A DNA stretch of 64,000 nucleotides, from NCBI GenBank assembly GCA_902592655.1, contig CACJFE010000003.1, forward strand, positions 62,001-126,000. The letters run 5' to 3'. Under the pieces are notes generated by a model. It ran no database searches, was not told where the DNA came from, and saw only the letters and a program-made list of their open reading frames with translations. This DNA is from an uncultured Pelagibacteraceae bacterium (GTDB lineage: Bacteria; Pseudomonadota; Alphaproteobacteria; Pelagibacterales; Pelagibacteraceae). The position numbers were made by a program, and so were the translations under genes. Shown one piece after another: positions 49,859 through 58,208 of this stretch (the first letter of the stretch is position 1; each line of letters starts with the position of its first letter).

Positions 49859-52530
49859 TAATTGAGCATGTTACGTAAAACATACTGAAGAATTCCTCCG
49901 TTTTTGTAATATTCTATTTCATTTTCAGTATCTATTCTACTCAAAGCTTGAATCTTCTTAATTGTTCCATCTTTATATTTTATTTCACAAGATACCTCTG
50001 CTCTTGGTTTAATTCCTTTTTCAATATCAACTATTGTAATGAGTTCAGCTCCTGTTATTTTTAATTTTTTTCTATCAAAACCTTCTTGAAATTGTAGTGG
50101 CAAAACACCCATACCTACTAAATTTGATCTATGAATTCTTTCAAAACTTTCAGCTAAAACAGCTTTAATACCTAACAGTTTTGTTCCTTTTGCTGCCCAG
50201 TCTCTAGAGGAGCCTGTTCCATATTCTTTACCAGCAATGACAACTAGATCGTTTTTTCTTTTTTTATATTCCATTGCGGCTTCATAAACACTCATAACCT
50301 TGCCATCAGGTTGTAAAGTAGTAAATCCACCCTCTGTTCCAGGCGCCATTTCATTTCTAATTTTAATATTCCCAAATGTTCCTCTCATCATTACTTCATG
50401 ATTTCCTCTTCTCGATCCATAAGAGTTAAAGTCTTTTTGTTGAATTTGATGCTCCATAAAATAATTTCCTGTGGGACTGTCTTTCTTAATGCTTCCTGCT
50501 GGTGAAATGTGGTCCGTAGTTACTGTGTCTCCTAATAACAAAAGTATCCTAGCATCATTGATTGCTTTAAAACCCTCAGGTTTATCAGGAAGATTATCGA
50601 AAAAAGGTGGCCTTTTTACATATGTTGAGTTTTGTTCCCAATTATAAATATCACTGTCAACTGTGTTTATTTCTCTCCATTCTTTCGGACCTTCTGAAAC
50701 ATTAGAATATCTTTTTTTGAACATGTCTGCATTTAAAGAGGTAAGCATAATATCTTCAATTTCTTTATTACTTGGCCAGATATCTTTTAAAAAAATATCT
50801 TTTCCATCTTTATCTTTGCCTAGAGAAGATTTGTATAAATCAAAATTCATATTACCAGCTAAAGCGTAAGCAACGACTAAAGGAGGTGACGCTAAATAAT
50901 TTGCTTTTACATCAGGATTGATTCTACCTTCAAAGTTTCTGTTTCCAGATAAAACTGAAACTGCATATAAATCTTTTTTGTTAATTGCATTAGATATATT
51001 TTCATTTAGTGGTCCTGAATTTCCAATACATGTAGTACAGCCATATCCAACAAGATTAAAACCTAATTCATCTAAATATTTGTTTAAGCCAGCTTTTTCT
51101 AGATAGTCAGTAACAACTTGAGACCCTGGTGCTAAAGAAGTTTTGACCCACGGTTTTACTTTTAATCCCTTCTCATGAGCTTTTTTAGCAAGTAGTCCAG
51201 CTCCGATTAAAACGCTTGGATTTGATGTATTAGTACACGAAGTGATTGCTGCAATAACAATATCTCCATCTTTTAATTTAAAATCTGCTCCTGTAACATC
51301 AGATTCAACAATTGTAGATCTTTTAGTGTTTTCATTATAAACTTTAGCGAAGGAACTTGCTGCCTCGGTTAGTAAAACTTTATCTTGAGGTCGTTTAGGT
51401 CCAGAGATACTTGTCACGACGGTACTTACATCTAGAGAGACTGTATCAGTAAATTCCACATCATTGCTCGCCCATAGGCCCTGCTCTTTAGAATATTTTT
51501 CTACCAAAGCAATAGTAGCATCGTCTCTTCCAGATAATTTTAAATATTTTAATGACTCATCATCAACAGGAAAGAAACCACATGTTGCTCCATATTCGGG
51601 CGCCATGTTTGCAATAGTTGCTCTATCAGCTAAAGTTAAGTTTTTAAGTCCTTCCCCATAAAATTCTACAAATTTTCCTACAACACCTTTTTTTCTTAAC
51701 ATTTCCACAATTGTTAAGACTAAATCAGTTGCGGTTGTTCCCTCTTTAAGTTTACCTTTTATTTCAACTCCAACAACTTCTGGAATTAACATTGAAATTG
51801 GTTGTCCTAACATAGCAGCTTCAGCTTCAATACCACCAACTCCCCAGCCTAATACTGATAAACCGTTAACCATTGTTGTGTGGCTGTCTGTTCCAACTAA
51901 AGTATCTGGGTAAGCGTAAAGATCGTTCCCGCTTTTAGATGACCAGACAACTTTGGATAAATATTCTAAGTTTACTTGATGGCAAATACCTGTTCCTGGT
52001 GGCACAACTCTAAAATTATCAAAAGCTTTTTGTCCCCATTTTAAAAAAGAGTATCGTTCCCCGTTTCTAGAAAATTCCTTTTCTACATTTTTGTCAAATG
52101 ATTTTCCTGAAGCATATTCATCAACCATTACAGAGTGATCAATTACTAAGTCTACAGTTGATAAGGGGTTTATTTTTTCTGGATCTTTATTTTTATCTTT
52201 TACAGCATCTCTCATAGCAGCTAAATCCGCTACCGCTGGAATTCCTGTATAGTCCTGCATTAAAACTCTTGCTGGTCTGTAAGCTATTTCAGTATTAGAT
52301 TTTTTATTTTTTAACCATTCTTTGATTGCTAAAATCTGTTTTTTATCGACAGTTAAATCATCTTCACATCTTAGTAAATTTTCTAATAAAACTTTAAGAG
52401 ATTTTGGTAGTTTTGAAATTCCGTTTAAACCATGCTTTTCAGCTTTTTTTAAATTGAAGATTTTATAATTTTTACCAGATGATGAAATATTATCCAATGA
52501 ATTAAAGGAATTTTTACTATTAAATTTCAT
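49858..52530 (-). CDS. acnA: aconitate hydratase AcnA-type
   Basis: An 890-residue aconitase A. The 4Fe-4S cysteines are at [11 protein letters not shown] and [43 protein letters not shown] and the swivel domain [21 protein letters not shown]-like [17 protein letters not shown] are complete. It isomerises citrate and isocitrate in the TCA and glyoxylate cycles, and may take 2-methyl-cis-aconitate. Coupled to the PrpD-family gene at its 3' end. Confidence 0.97.
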   Translation of the reverse strand: MKFNSKNSFNSLDNISSSGKNYKIFNLKKAEKHGLNGISKLPKSLKVLLENLLRCEDDLTVDKKQILAIKEWLKNKKSNTEIAYRPARVLMQDYTGIPAVADLAAMRDAVKDKNKDPEKINPLSTVDLVIDHSVMVDEYASGKSFDKNVEKEFSRNGERYSFLKWGQKAFDNFRVVPPGTGICHQVNLEYLSKVVWSSKSGNDLYAYPDTLVGTDSHTTMVNGLSVLGWGVGGIEAEAAMLGQPISMLIPEVVGVEIKGKLKEGTTATDLVLTIVEMLRKKGVVGKFVEFYGEGLKNLTLADRATIANMAPEYGATCGFFPVDDESLKYLKLSGRDDATIALVEKYSKEQGLWASNDVEFTDTVSLDVSTVVTSISGPKRPQDKVLLTEAASSFAKVYNENTKRSTIVESDVTGADFKLKDGDIVIAAITSCTNTSNPSVLIGAGLLAKKAHEKGLKVKPWVKTSLAPGSQVVTDYLEKAGLNKYLDELGFNLVGYGCTTCIGNSGPLNENISNAINKKDLYAVSVLSGNRNFEGRINPDVKANYLASPPLVVAYALAGNMNFDLYKSSLGKDKDGKDIFLKDIWPSNKEIEDIMLTSLNADMFKKRYSNVSEGPKEWREINTVDSDIYNWEQNSTYVKRPPFFDNLPDKPEGFKAINDARILLLLGDTVTTDHISPAGSIKKDSPTGNYFMEHQIQQKDFNSYGSRRGNHEVMMRGTFGNIKIRNEMAPGTEGGFTTLQPDGKVMSVYEAAMEYKKRKNDLVVIAGKEYGTGSSRDWAAKGTKLLGIKAVLAESFERIHRSNLVGMGVLPLQFQEGFDRKKLKITGAELITIVDIEKGIKPRAEVSCEIKYKDGTIKKIQALSRIDTENEIEYYKNGGILQYVLRNMLN

Positions 52531-52533
52531 GCG

Positions 52534-53121
52534 CTATACATAGAACAAAATCACACAAACTATAAGTAAAAAAGACATTGTATAATTAAAATTCTTAATA
52601 AATTTATCACTTGTGGCGAATTTTCTCATGTATTTACCCATTAAACACCATGCAGTTTGGCTTCCAACAGCCATTAAAAACCAAACAAATGTTAAAACAA
52701 TCGAGTCTCTTAAGTAATTGTTTTGTGTATCAATAAATAATGAAATTGAGGTTAGTCCAACTATAATGCTTTTAGGATTTACAAATTGAAACCAAAAAGT
52801 ATTTAAAAAAGTTACTGGTTTTGGATCAATTTTTTGATTTTTATTTTTCCCTGCAAACGATAATTTATATGCCATATAAAATAGGTAAATTGATCCTAAT
52901 ATTTTAATTGTAGTTTGAATAAATCCATACTTTTGAAAAATTGTAACGGATGTTAATTGCAAAAGTATAATTAAAAGTGTCCATCCAATAATAACCCCTA
53001 GCATTGTAGGAATGGCTTTCCTAAAACCAAAATTGAAAGCTGTGTAAGATGTCATAATATTATTTGGTCCAGGAGAAAACGAGGTTGCGATACCAAATAA
53101 AATTAGTGGAAAAAGTTGCAT
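52534..53121 (-). CDS. LysE family translocator
   Basis: A 195-residue, six-helix membrane protein. FGIATSFSPGPNNIMTSYTAFNFGFRKAIP near the N-terminus is the LysE/RhtB signature, with the conserved SPGPNN loop, followed by FLNTFWFQFVNPKSIIVGLTS. It exports amino acids or derivatives. Substrate unknown. Packed 3 bases behind acnA's start and 6 bases ahead of the cytochrome gene on the same strand. Confidence 0.9.
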   Translation of the reverse strand: MQLFPLILFGIATSFSPGPNNIMTSYTAFNFGFRKAIPTMLGVIIGWTLLIILLQLTSVTIFQKYGFIQTTIKILGSIYLFYMAYKLSFAGKNKNQKIDPKPVTFLNTFWFQFVNPKSIIVGLTSISLFIDTQNNYLRDSIVLTFVWFLMAVGSQTAWCLMGKYMRKFATSDKFIKNFNYTMSFLLIVCVILFYV

Positions 53122-53127
53122 TAAAAT

Positions 53128-53589
53128 TTAATGAGGTGCTCTAAACTTACTATGACAAGCCGAGCAATTACTCCACATTAGTTCTTTCTGCACTGCTCTT
53201 AGATCTTCAGCAGTCTCAATAGCTTTGGCAAGTTTGATCATATCATCTGATGCTTTTTTCATCAAAGCATTGAATTCATCTTTATTTTCCCAAATGCTCG
53301 GTAGTGCTCCTGTTTTAAACCCCTCTTTTGTATTTTCAGGAAAATAATCTAATAATTTTATATAATTATCTGAAATTTTTTTCATTAAAGGTTTAGCCTC
53401 TTCGATTCTTTTAGATTTCAGTAATATGGATATTTTTTTAGCGTTTTGATAGTTTTCGCTAAACATTGCTTTTCTACCTTTAATAATTTCTTCCACAGTT
53501 TGAGCATTAGCAGAAAAAGAAAGGCTTAAAGAAAGGCTTAAAGAAAAAAAAATAATAAGTGATTTTATTATATTTATTTTTTGTATCAT
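53128..53589 (-). CDS. cytochrome c' (class II cytochrome c)
   Basis: A 153-residue secreted protein. A signal peptide with a Ser-Leu repeat ends SANAQT near residue 30. Four helices follow, and the single haem motif C-S-A-C-H is at the C-terminus (SNCSACHSKFRAPH), which is the class II layout. Residues IKGRKAMFSENYQNAK begin helix 1. Such cytochromes act in NO binding or electron transfer in the periplasm. The signal peptide region contains a 12-base tandem duplication. Neighbours are DUF411 and cytochrome b561. Confidence 0.87.
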   Translation of the reverse strand: MIQKINIIKSLIIFFSLSLSLSLSFSANAQTVEEIIKGRKAMFSENYQNAKKISILLKSKRIEEAKPLMKKISDNYIKLLDYFPENTKEGFKTGALPSIWENKDEFNALMKKASDDMIKLAKAIETAEDLRAVQKELMWSNCSACHSKFRAPH

Positions 53590-53594
53590 AAAAT

Positions 53595-54077
53595 TTATAT
53601 TGTCATGAATACTGAAGATTTCCCATCTTTAAGTTGATAAATAACATAGGGCTCATCTTTATTTCCTGGCATTCCTGGTGTGCCGATAGGCATTCCAGGT
53701 AAAGCTATACCATCAATATCTGGTTGCTCTTTTAATAATTTATTTACTGCTTCAAACGGGACATGTCCTTCAATAAAGTATTTACCCATAATTGTAGTAT
53801 GACAAGACTGCATTTCTACTGGGATATTATATTTTTGTTTTATTGTATGAAGGCTTCTCATATCTGTTTGTTTTACTTTGAATTTTTCTTCTTCTAAAAA
53901 TAAGACATACCCATAGCAACATCCACATGAGGGTGTCTTAAAGACTTCAACAATTTGTTTATTGTTAATATTGGCTAAAGCGTCTTTCTTATCTGTGACA
54001 AAATTAAAGATATAAAAGACAGAGAATAATACTACTGTAAAAATAATGAATTTAGATATGGTGCTTTTTAATAACAT
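53595..54077 (-). CDS. DUF411 family copper-binding-like protein
   Basis: A 160-residue periplasmic protein with an N-terminal membrane anchor (residues 9-26). The core has EVFKTPSCGCCYGYVLFLEEE, SCHTTIMGKYFIEGHVPF and GIALPGMPIGTPGMPG, which are the conserved blocks of DUF411, a family linked to copper resistance and transport. The CGCC plus C-H-T set could bind copper. It follows the cytochrome c' gene by 5 bases and is divergent from the cytochrome b561 gene. DUF4396 nearby strengthens the copper context. Confidence 0.9.
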   Translation of the reverse strand: MLLKSTISKFIIFTVVLFSVFYIFNFVTDKKDALANINNKQIVEVFKTPSCGCCYGYVLFLEEEKFKVKQTDMRSLHTIKQKYNIPVEMQSCHTTIMGKYFIEGHVPFEAVNKLLKEQPDIDGIALPGMPIGTPGMPGNKDEPYVIYQLKDGKSSVFMTI

Positions 54078-54096
54078 GTCTTTATAATTATTAATA

Positions 54097-54627
54097 ATGA
54101 AAATTTTTAACAGTCAAAATGAATATGGCATATTGGCCAAATTGTTCCACTGGGTTACATTTATTGTTTTAATTGTTCAAGTTCCTTTTGGATTTTATTT
54201 AGTAGGGCTTGAATTTTCTGATGAAAGAATTGAACTTGAAAATATACATATCCTAGTTGGAATAACCGTTTTTTATCTTACTTTATTTAGACTAATTTGG
54301 AAATTTTTTAACCCAAGTCCATCTGAAACTAGAAGTTTTTTTAAAGGCCAAGTCTTTATTGGAAAGGCTAATCATTTCTTACTTTATTTAAGTATTTTTA
54401 CTATAACTATTTCTGGAATTCTTAAGAAACTTTATATGGGAGAAACACTTAATTTTTTATTTTTTAAATATGGATTTGAGGAAGATAATTTTGTTTTAGC
54501 TGATGCTTATTACCAAGTTCACATTTACGCTAATTACTTATTATTATTGCTCGTAAGTCTGCATATACTTGCAGTGATTGTTCATCATTTTATTTTTAAG
54601 GATAAAATCTTAAACAAAATTACTTAG
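54097..54627 (+). CDS. cytochrome b561
   Basis: A 176-residue, four-helix membrane cytochrome. YGILAKLFHWVTFIVLIVQVPFGFYL gives the first haem His, ENIHILVGITVFYLTLFRLIWKFFNPSP the second and third, and VHIYANYLLLLLVSLHILAVIVHHFIFKDKI the last. It belongs to the YodB-like b-type superoxide/quinone oxidoreductases. It links membrane electron transfer to the soluble cytochrome next door. Its stop interlocks with the DUF4396 gene. Confidence 0.92.
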   Translation: MKIFNSQNEYGILAKLFHWVTFIVLIVQVPFGFYLVGLEFSDERIELENIHILVGITVFYLTLFRLIWKFFNPSPSETRSFFKGQVFIGKANHFLLYLSIFTITISGILKKLYMGETLNFLFFKYGFEEDNFVLADAYYQVHIYANYLLLLLVSLHILAVIVHHFIFKDKILNKIT

Positions 54628-55061
54628 TGGCAAGCTTCGTTAAATTTTTTTAATCTCCAATAATTATATGGCCAAGGCGTAACGAAACCAACAGCTAACA
54701 TTATTGGAACAACCCACCAGGTTAGAATAGCTCCTCCTGTAAGGAAATAGTCAGTAGCATTCATGGCAATTTCCATGCTTACCATTGAGATTAAGCTCAT
54801 GCCTATCGCAGTTTTAAAAGCTAGCTTAAAAGAAAAGTTCTGTTTTAATAAAATAATTGTCTCTAAAATTATACTTGTAATTATACCATTAATTATAGCC
54901 AAAATCATTATCCCCAAAACAGGAAAAGGAATTTTAGTTAATTGAAAAAATAAAATTGTTCCAAAATCTCCAATAGCACAACCTAATAAACACCAGAAAG
55001 TATTTTTGGCACTTTTTGACCAAGTGTGATTGCATGTCCAACTAAAAGTCTCTGAACTCAT
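54624..55061 (-). CDS. DUF4396 family membrane protein
   Basis: A 145-residue protein. The start TFSWTCNHTWSKSAKNTFWCLLGCAIGDFGTI and the end GFVTPWPYNYWRLKKFNEACH match DUF4396, a family of four-helix membrane proteins with conserved Cys, His and an N-x-T-W start. EIAMNATDYFLTGG holds a second conserved part. Relatives occur near copper oxidases and DUF411. Metal handling or electron transfer is an inference. It is convergent with cytochrome b561. Confidence 0.85.
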   Translation of the reverse strand: MSSETFSWTCNHTWSKSAKNTFWCLLGCAIGDFGTILFFQLTKIPFPVLGIMILAIINGIITSIILETIILLKQNFSFKLAFKTAIGMSLISMVSMEIAMNATDYFLTGGAILTWWVVPIMLAVGFVTPWPYNYWRLKKFNEACH

Positions 55062-55077
55062 AATAAATTTTGTTAAT

Positions 55078-55842
55078 TTATCTGCTTACTCGCTTATTAA
55101 CATTTTCAAGAGATTTTACAAAACTTTTATAAAATTTTGATCTTCTTAATTCCTTTAAAACCTGCATATTTAAACCTTTTGGGGTTTGAGAGTCTGCGAC
55201 AAGTTTCTTAAATCCTTGAGCATGTTTTTTTACAGCATCTTGGCTTAAAGATAAAAATAATTCAGAAATATATTTATCCGCCATTTTTTTATTGATACCT
55301 TTTTTAACTAACCAACTAGAGCTTATATTGAGAATTTCATAATATGCGGCCATTAAAGAGGCCGTTGACCAAAATTTATAACTCAGTTTCTCATTTCTTA
55401 TCTCAATCACTTCCCCTAAATACTTAAAAAAATTTTTTACACTTTTATTAGGCGGACAAATAACGATTGGCCCTTTATTTATTTCAATAGGTGGTAATGG
55501 GGTAGCCCTAACAATATTATTATTACGAGTTAATTTTCTTAATTTATCTAATTTTATAGTTGAAATTAAGCTAATAATTTTTTTGTTTTTTGGAAATTTT
55601 AATTTTGATAAGATAATATTGCCAACATTTGGAGTAACTCCTAATATAATAGTTGAGGATTTATTGATAATTTCTTGGTTATTGCTAATCCTTTTTACTT
55701 GCCTATATTTTTTTTCTAACTTTTTAGCTATGCTTCTGTTTCTTGAGGAGATATAAATTCTTTTAACTTTTAATTTTGAGTTGAAAATACCGTAAATGAT
55801 AGATGACGATATTTTACCAGTGCCTATAAATCCAAGAATCAT
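55078..55842 (-). CDS. pyrroline-5-carboxylate reductase-like protein (ProC family)
   Basis: A 254-residue protein with the ProC layout: GFIGTGKISSSIIYGI at the N-terminus, IILGVTPNVGNIIL near 67, and a C-terminal helical domain with LSQDAVKKHAQGFKKLVADSQTPKGLNMQVLKELR, where TPKG-x-x-x-x replaces the TPGGTT of typical ProC. VRATPLPPIEINKGPIVICPP near 110 substitutes the usual MPN-x-P. These changes suggest a divergent NAD(P) imine or ketone reductase rather than a sure ProC. It starts 5 bases from the divergent AbrB-like gene. Confidence 0.75.
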   Translation of the reverse strand: MILGFIGTGKISSSIIYGIFNSKLKVKRIYISSRNRSIAKKLEKKYRQVKRISNNQEIINKSSTIILGVTPNVGNIILSKLKFPKNKKIISLISTIKLDKLRKLTRNNNIVRATPLPPIEINKGPIVICPPNKSVKNFFKYLGEVIEIRNEKLSYKFWSTASLMAAYYEILNISSSWLVKKGINKKMADKYISELFLSLSQDAVKKHAQGFKKLVADSQTPKGLNMQVLKELRRSKFYKSFVKSLENVNKRVSR

Positions 55843-55847
55843 TAACT

Positions 55848-56924
55848 ATGAAGAATAACCAAGCAATCCCTTTTAATAAAGAAAATTTTAATCAAATATT
55901 CTCATTTGCTTTTGTATTAATGATTATAATTTCTATACCTAGTGCGCTAATTGCGGATTATTTTAAAATACCTTTAGCATGGTTTTTAGGCCCAATGTTG
56001 GCTACCTCTATAGCATCTTTGTTAGGTATAAAAATCAGAACTCCGAAATTAGTCCTATCGTCAATCTTAATATTATTGGGCCTCTACATTGGTAATTATA
56101 TTGACAAGGAACTTTTTTCTAAAATTCATGAATGGTTTTTTACGTCATTAATAATGTTTTTTTACATAATTGTAAGTATTTTTATAGTTTCAAAATATTT
56201 GCAAAAGTTTTCAGGTTATGAGAAAAAAACTTCAATTTTTTCTGCTGCCCCAGGCGCTCTGGGTCCATTAATGATACTTGCTGAGGACGAGAAAAAAACT
56301 GATTTAAGTCATGTAGCAACCTCACATCTAATAAGATTGATAATAATAATCACTGTATTTCCGTTCTTGGTCCAAGGTTTTTATGAGGTAGACTCGATTA
56401 AGATTAATTATGAAACAACAAATAATCAAAACATTTCAGATTTATTTTTACTAATCTTTGTTTCTATTTTATTGATATTTTTATTCGATAAATTAAGAGT
56501 GCCTGCTGCGCTATTATCTGGAACTTTAATAGCAAGTGGGGTTCTGCAGATCGCAGATATCGCATACTATCAACTGCCAGCAAATATAATAGACTATTGT
56601 TTATTAATTCTTGGGGCGTCGGTAGGTTGTAGATTTGCTGATAAGACTTTTAATGAAATAGCTAAAAATTCATTCCATAGCTTTGTTGCCACACTATTAC
56701 TTGTGGTCTTAGGTATTGTTGCGGCAATCTTAGCTGGCTTAATAATTGACAAAAATTTTTTTACTTTACTTCTCTCATACTGCCCCGGAGGAATTTATGA
56801 GGTTGCAGTTATTGCTATTTTCTTTGACTTGGATCCAGAGTTTGTCTCTTTTCATCATATAATCAGACTATTAATGATACTGTTTTTAGTTCCTATAATA
56901 TTGAGATTTATGAAAAAAACCTGA
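55848..56924 (+). CDS. AbrB family (putative ammonia monooxygenase-like) membrane protein
   Basis: A 358-residue membrane protein with about ten helices and two homologous halves: IPLAWFLGPMLATSIASLLGIKI and LRVPAALLSGTLIASGVLQIADI. FSAAPGALGPLMILAEDEKKTDLSHVATSHLIRLIIII in the middle and SYCPGGIYEVAVIAIFFDLDPEFVSFHHIIRLLMIL near the end are the AbrB blocks, repeated in each half. The family is often mislabelled ammonia monooxygenase; a transporter is more likely. Divergent from the ProC-like gene. Confidence 0.87.
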   Translation: MKNNQAIPFNKENFNQIFSFAFVLMIIISIPSALIADYFKIPLAWFLGPMLATSIASLLGIKIRTPKLVLSSILILLGLYIGNYIDKELFSKIHEWFFTSLIMFFYIIVSIFIVSKYLQKFSGYEKKTSIFSAAPGALGPLMILAEDEKKTDLSHVATSHLIRLIIIITVFPFLVQGFYEVDSIKINYETTNNQNISDLFLLIFVSILLIFLFDKLRVPAALLSGTLIASGVLQIADIAYYQLPANIIDYCLLILGASVGCRFADKTFNEIAKNSFHSFVATLLLVVLGIVAAILAGLIIDKNFFTLLLSYCPGGIYEVAVIAIFFDLDPEFVSFHHIIRLLMILFLVPIILRFMKKT

Positions 56925-56974
56925 TTTAAACAATCATATTTTGACTTTAAATTAAGTTCATCTTAAATTTAAGA

Positions 56975-57361
56975 ATGAACAACGCATTGGATTTAATTGG
57001 TAGAGTTTTAATTTCTAGCCTTTTTCTTGTATCTGCTTACAATAAAATTTTTAGTCTAGGTGGATCAATGGATTGGATGGAGGGATTTGGAGTTCCAGGT
57101 TTTTTAATTTATCCCGCAATTGCGTTAGAAATAATTTTACCTATATTTGTTATAGTTGGATATAGGGCTAGAGTTTCGGCTGGTTTACTTGCGATTTTTT
57201 GTTTAGCAACAGCTTTTATATTTCATTTAGATTTTTCAAATCAGTTGCAAATTATTTCCTTTTTAAAAAATATTGGATTAGCTGGCGGATTTTTATTTAT
57301 AGTTGTTAATGGAACAAAAGACTGGTCAGTGGATAAAGAAAAAAAATATGTAAGGTTATAA
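56975..57361 (+). CDS. DoxX family membrane protein
   Basis: A 128-residue, four-helix protein. LDLIGRVLISSLFLVSAYNKIFSLGGSMDWMEGFGVP and ALEIILPIFVIVGYRARVSAGLLAIFCLATAFIFH are the DoxX signature blocks, and a fourth helix FLKNIGLAGGFLFIVVNG closes it. Its role in bacteria is unclear; relatives support redox homeostasis or sulfur metabolism. It ends directly before a strong bidirectional terminator and is 50 bases downstream of the AbrB-like gene. Confidence 0.9.
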   Translation: MNNALDLIGRVLISSLFLVSAYNKIFSLGGSMDWMEGFGVPGFLIYPAIALEIILPIFVIVGYRARVSAGLLAIFCLATAFIFHLDFSNQLQIISFLKNIGLAGGFLFIVVNGTKDWSVDKEKKYVRL

Positions 57362-57392
57362 AAAAAAACCCGCGTTGAAACGCGGGTTTTTT
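57361..57392. terminator. bidirectional rho-independent terminator
   Basis: A hairpin cccgcg (57369-57374) / cgcggg (57381-57386) with a ttgaaa loop is flanked by a's on the left and t's on the right, so it has a T-run on either strand. It separates the convergent doxX and beta-barrel genes and can serve both. Confidence 0.93.
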
Positions 57393-57414
57393 AATTTTCA
57401 ATAAATATTTTTAA

Positions 57415-58071
57415 TTAAAATTTATATCCAATTGAGAACTTAGCAGCAATATCTTCTAGTTCAGCTTCAACTTTATTAGCTGGAGAAGAGTTTGAGTCTG
57501 CTGTGTAGTCTTCAAAGTCTGTGTAAGTAACTTCAGCTTTGTAGTACATGTTATCACCATATGGTAAGTCACCTTTTGTACCTAACCCAACTGTAAAACC
57601 GTAGACATCTTTGTCAGGGTAAGTTGAACCTGAATTTAATGATTCTAAAGTTACAATTGTAGCATGTTGTATTCCAACTTTACCATACATGTTGTATCCT
57701 GAAACTTCCCCAAAAGGAATGTCAGCGTAAATTTGAATTACATTGTCTAACTCTGCTTCTGCTTTGTAAGTACCAGTATCACCTTCACTGTTTGTATCGG
57801 ATCTAGATTTGCTTCCCATCTCTCTTGTTGGGATATAAGATATTCCTATTGCAGCGCCATTATCTAAAATAGCTTCTGCAAAAATTTCTGGAACAACAAC
57901 TGCTTCGTCGTGACTGCCAGAATTTTTCTCTGAACTTTGTCTAGTTGTTTCAGTACCAGATGCATCCAACATGTGATATGCTCCTGTAATACCAATACCT
58001 ACGGTTTCAGCTTTTACTGATTGGATTATAAAAAATGATAAAGATAAAAATATCGCGATTATTTTTTTCAT
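57415..58071 (-). CDS. outer-membrane beta-barrel protein
   Basis: A 218-residue protein with a signal peptide ending SVKAET near residue 22. The rest has alternating-strand character with Gly/aromatic residues and a final Phe (AAKFSIGYKF), the usual outer membrane insertion signal. Strand pairs include VGIGITGAYHMLD, GAAIGISYIPTREMG, YADIPFGEVSGYNMYGKVGIQH and NMYYKAEVTYTDFEDY. Residues 38-55 and 90-105 form acidic, Ser/Asp-rich loops. Likely a small porin or adhesin-like barrel; no specific family recognised. Own terminator downstream. Confidence 0.75.
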   Translation of the reverse strand: MKKIIAIFLSLSFFIIQSVKAETVGIGITGAYHMLDASGTETTRQSSEKNSGSHDEAVVVPEIFAEAILDNGAAIGISYIPTREMGSKSRSDTNSEGDTGTYKAEAELDNVIQIYADIPFGEVSGYNMYGKVGIQHATIVTLESLNSGSTYPDKDVYGFTVGLGTKGDLPYGDNMYYKAEVTYTDFEDYTADSNSSPANKVEAELEDIAAKFSIGYKF

Positions 58072-58186
58072 TTCAATTCCTTATTAATATTAATAATATT
58101 GAGTCTTCTTAACGAAATTGTTACCTGTCGTCAATTTCCATCAAAAGTAGAAATAATGATAAAGCCAATAAAATCGGGGTTTTTTG

Positions 58187-58204
58187 TGTTGTATTTTGAC
58201 AACA
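58187..58204 (-). terminator. small hairpin after tctA
   Basis: Arms tgttgt (58187-58192) and acaaca (58199-58204) pair perfectly around six bases, 4 bases past the tctA stop. No T-run follows on the reverse strand, so intrinsic termination is doubtful; it may protect the 3' end of the tct transcript. Confidence 0.3.
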
Positions 58205-58208
58205 GCCT

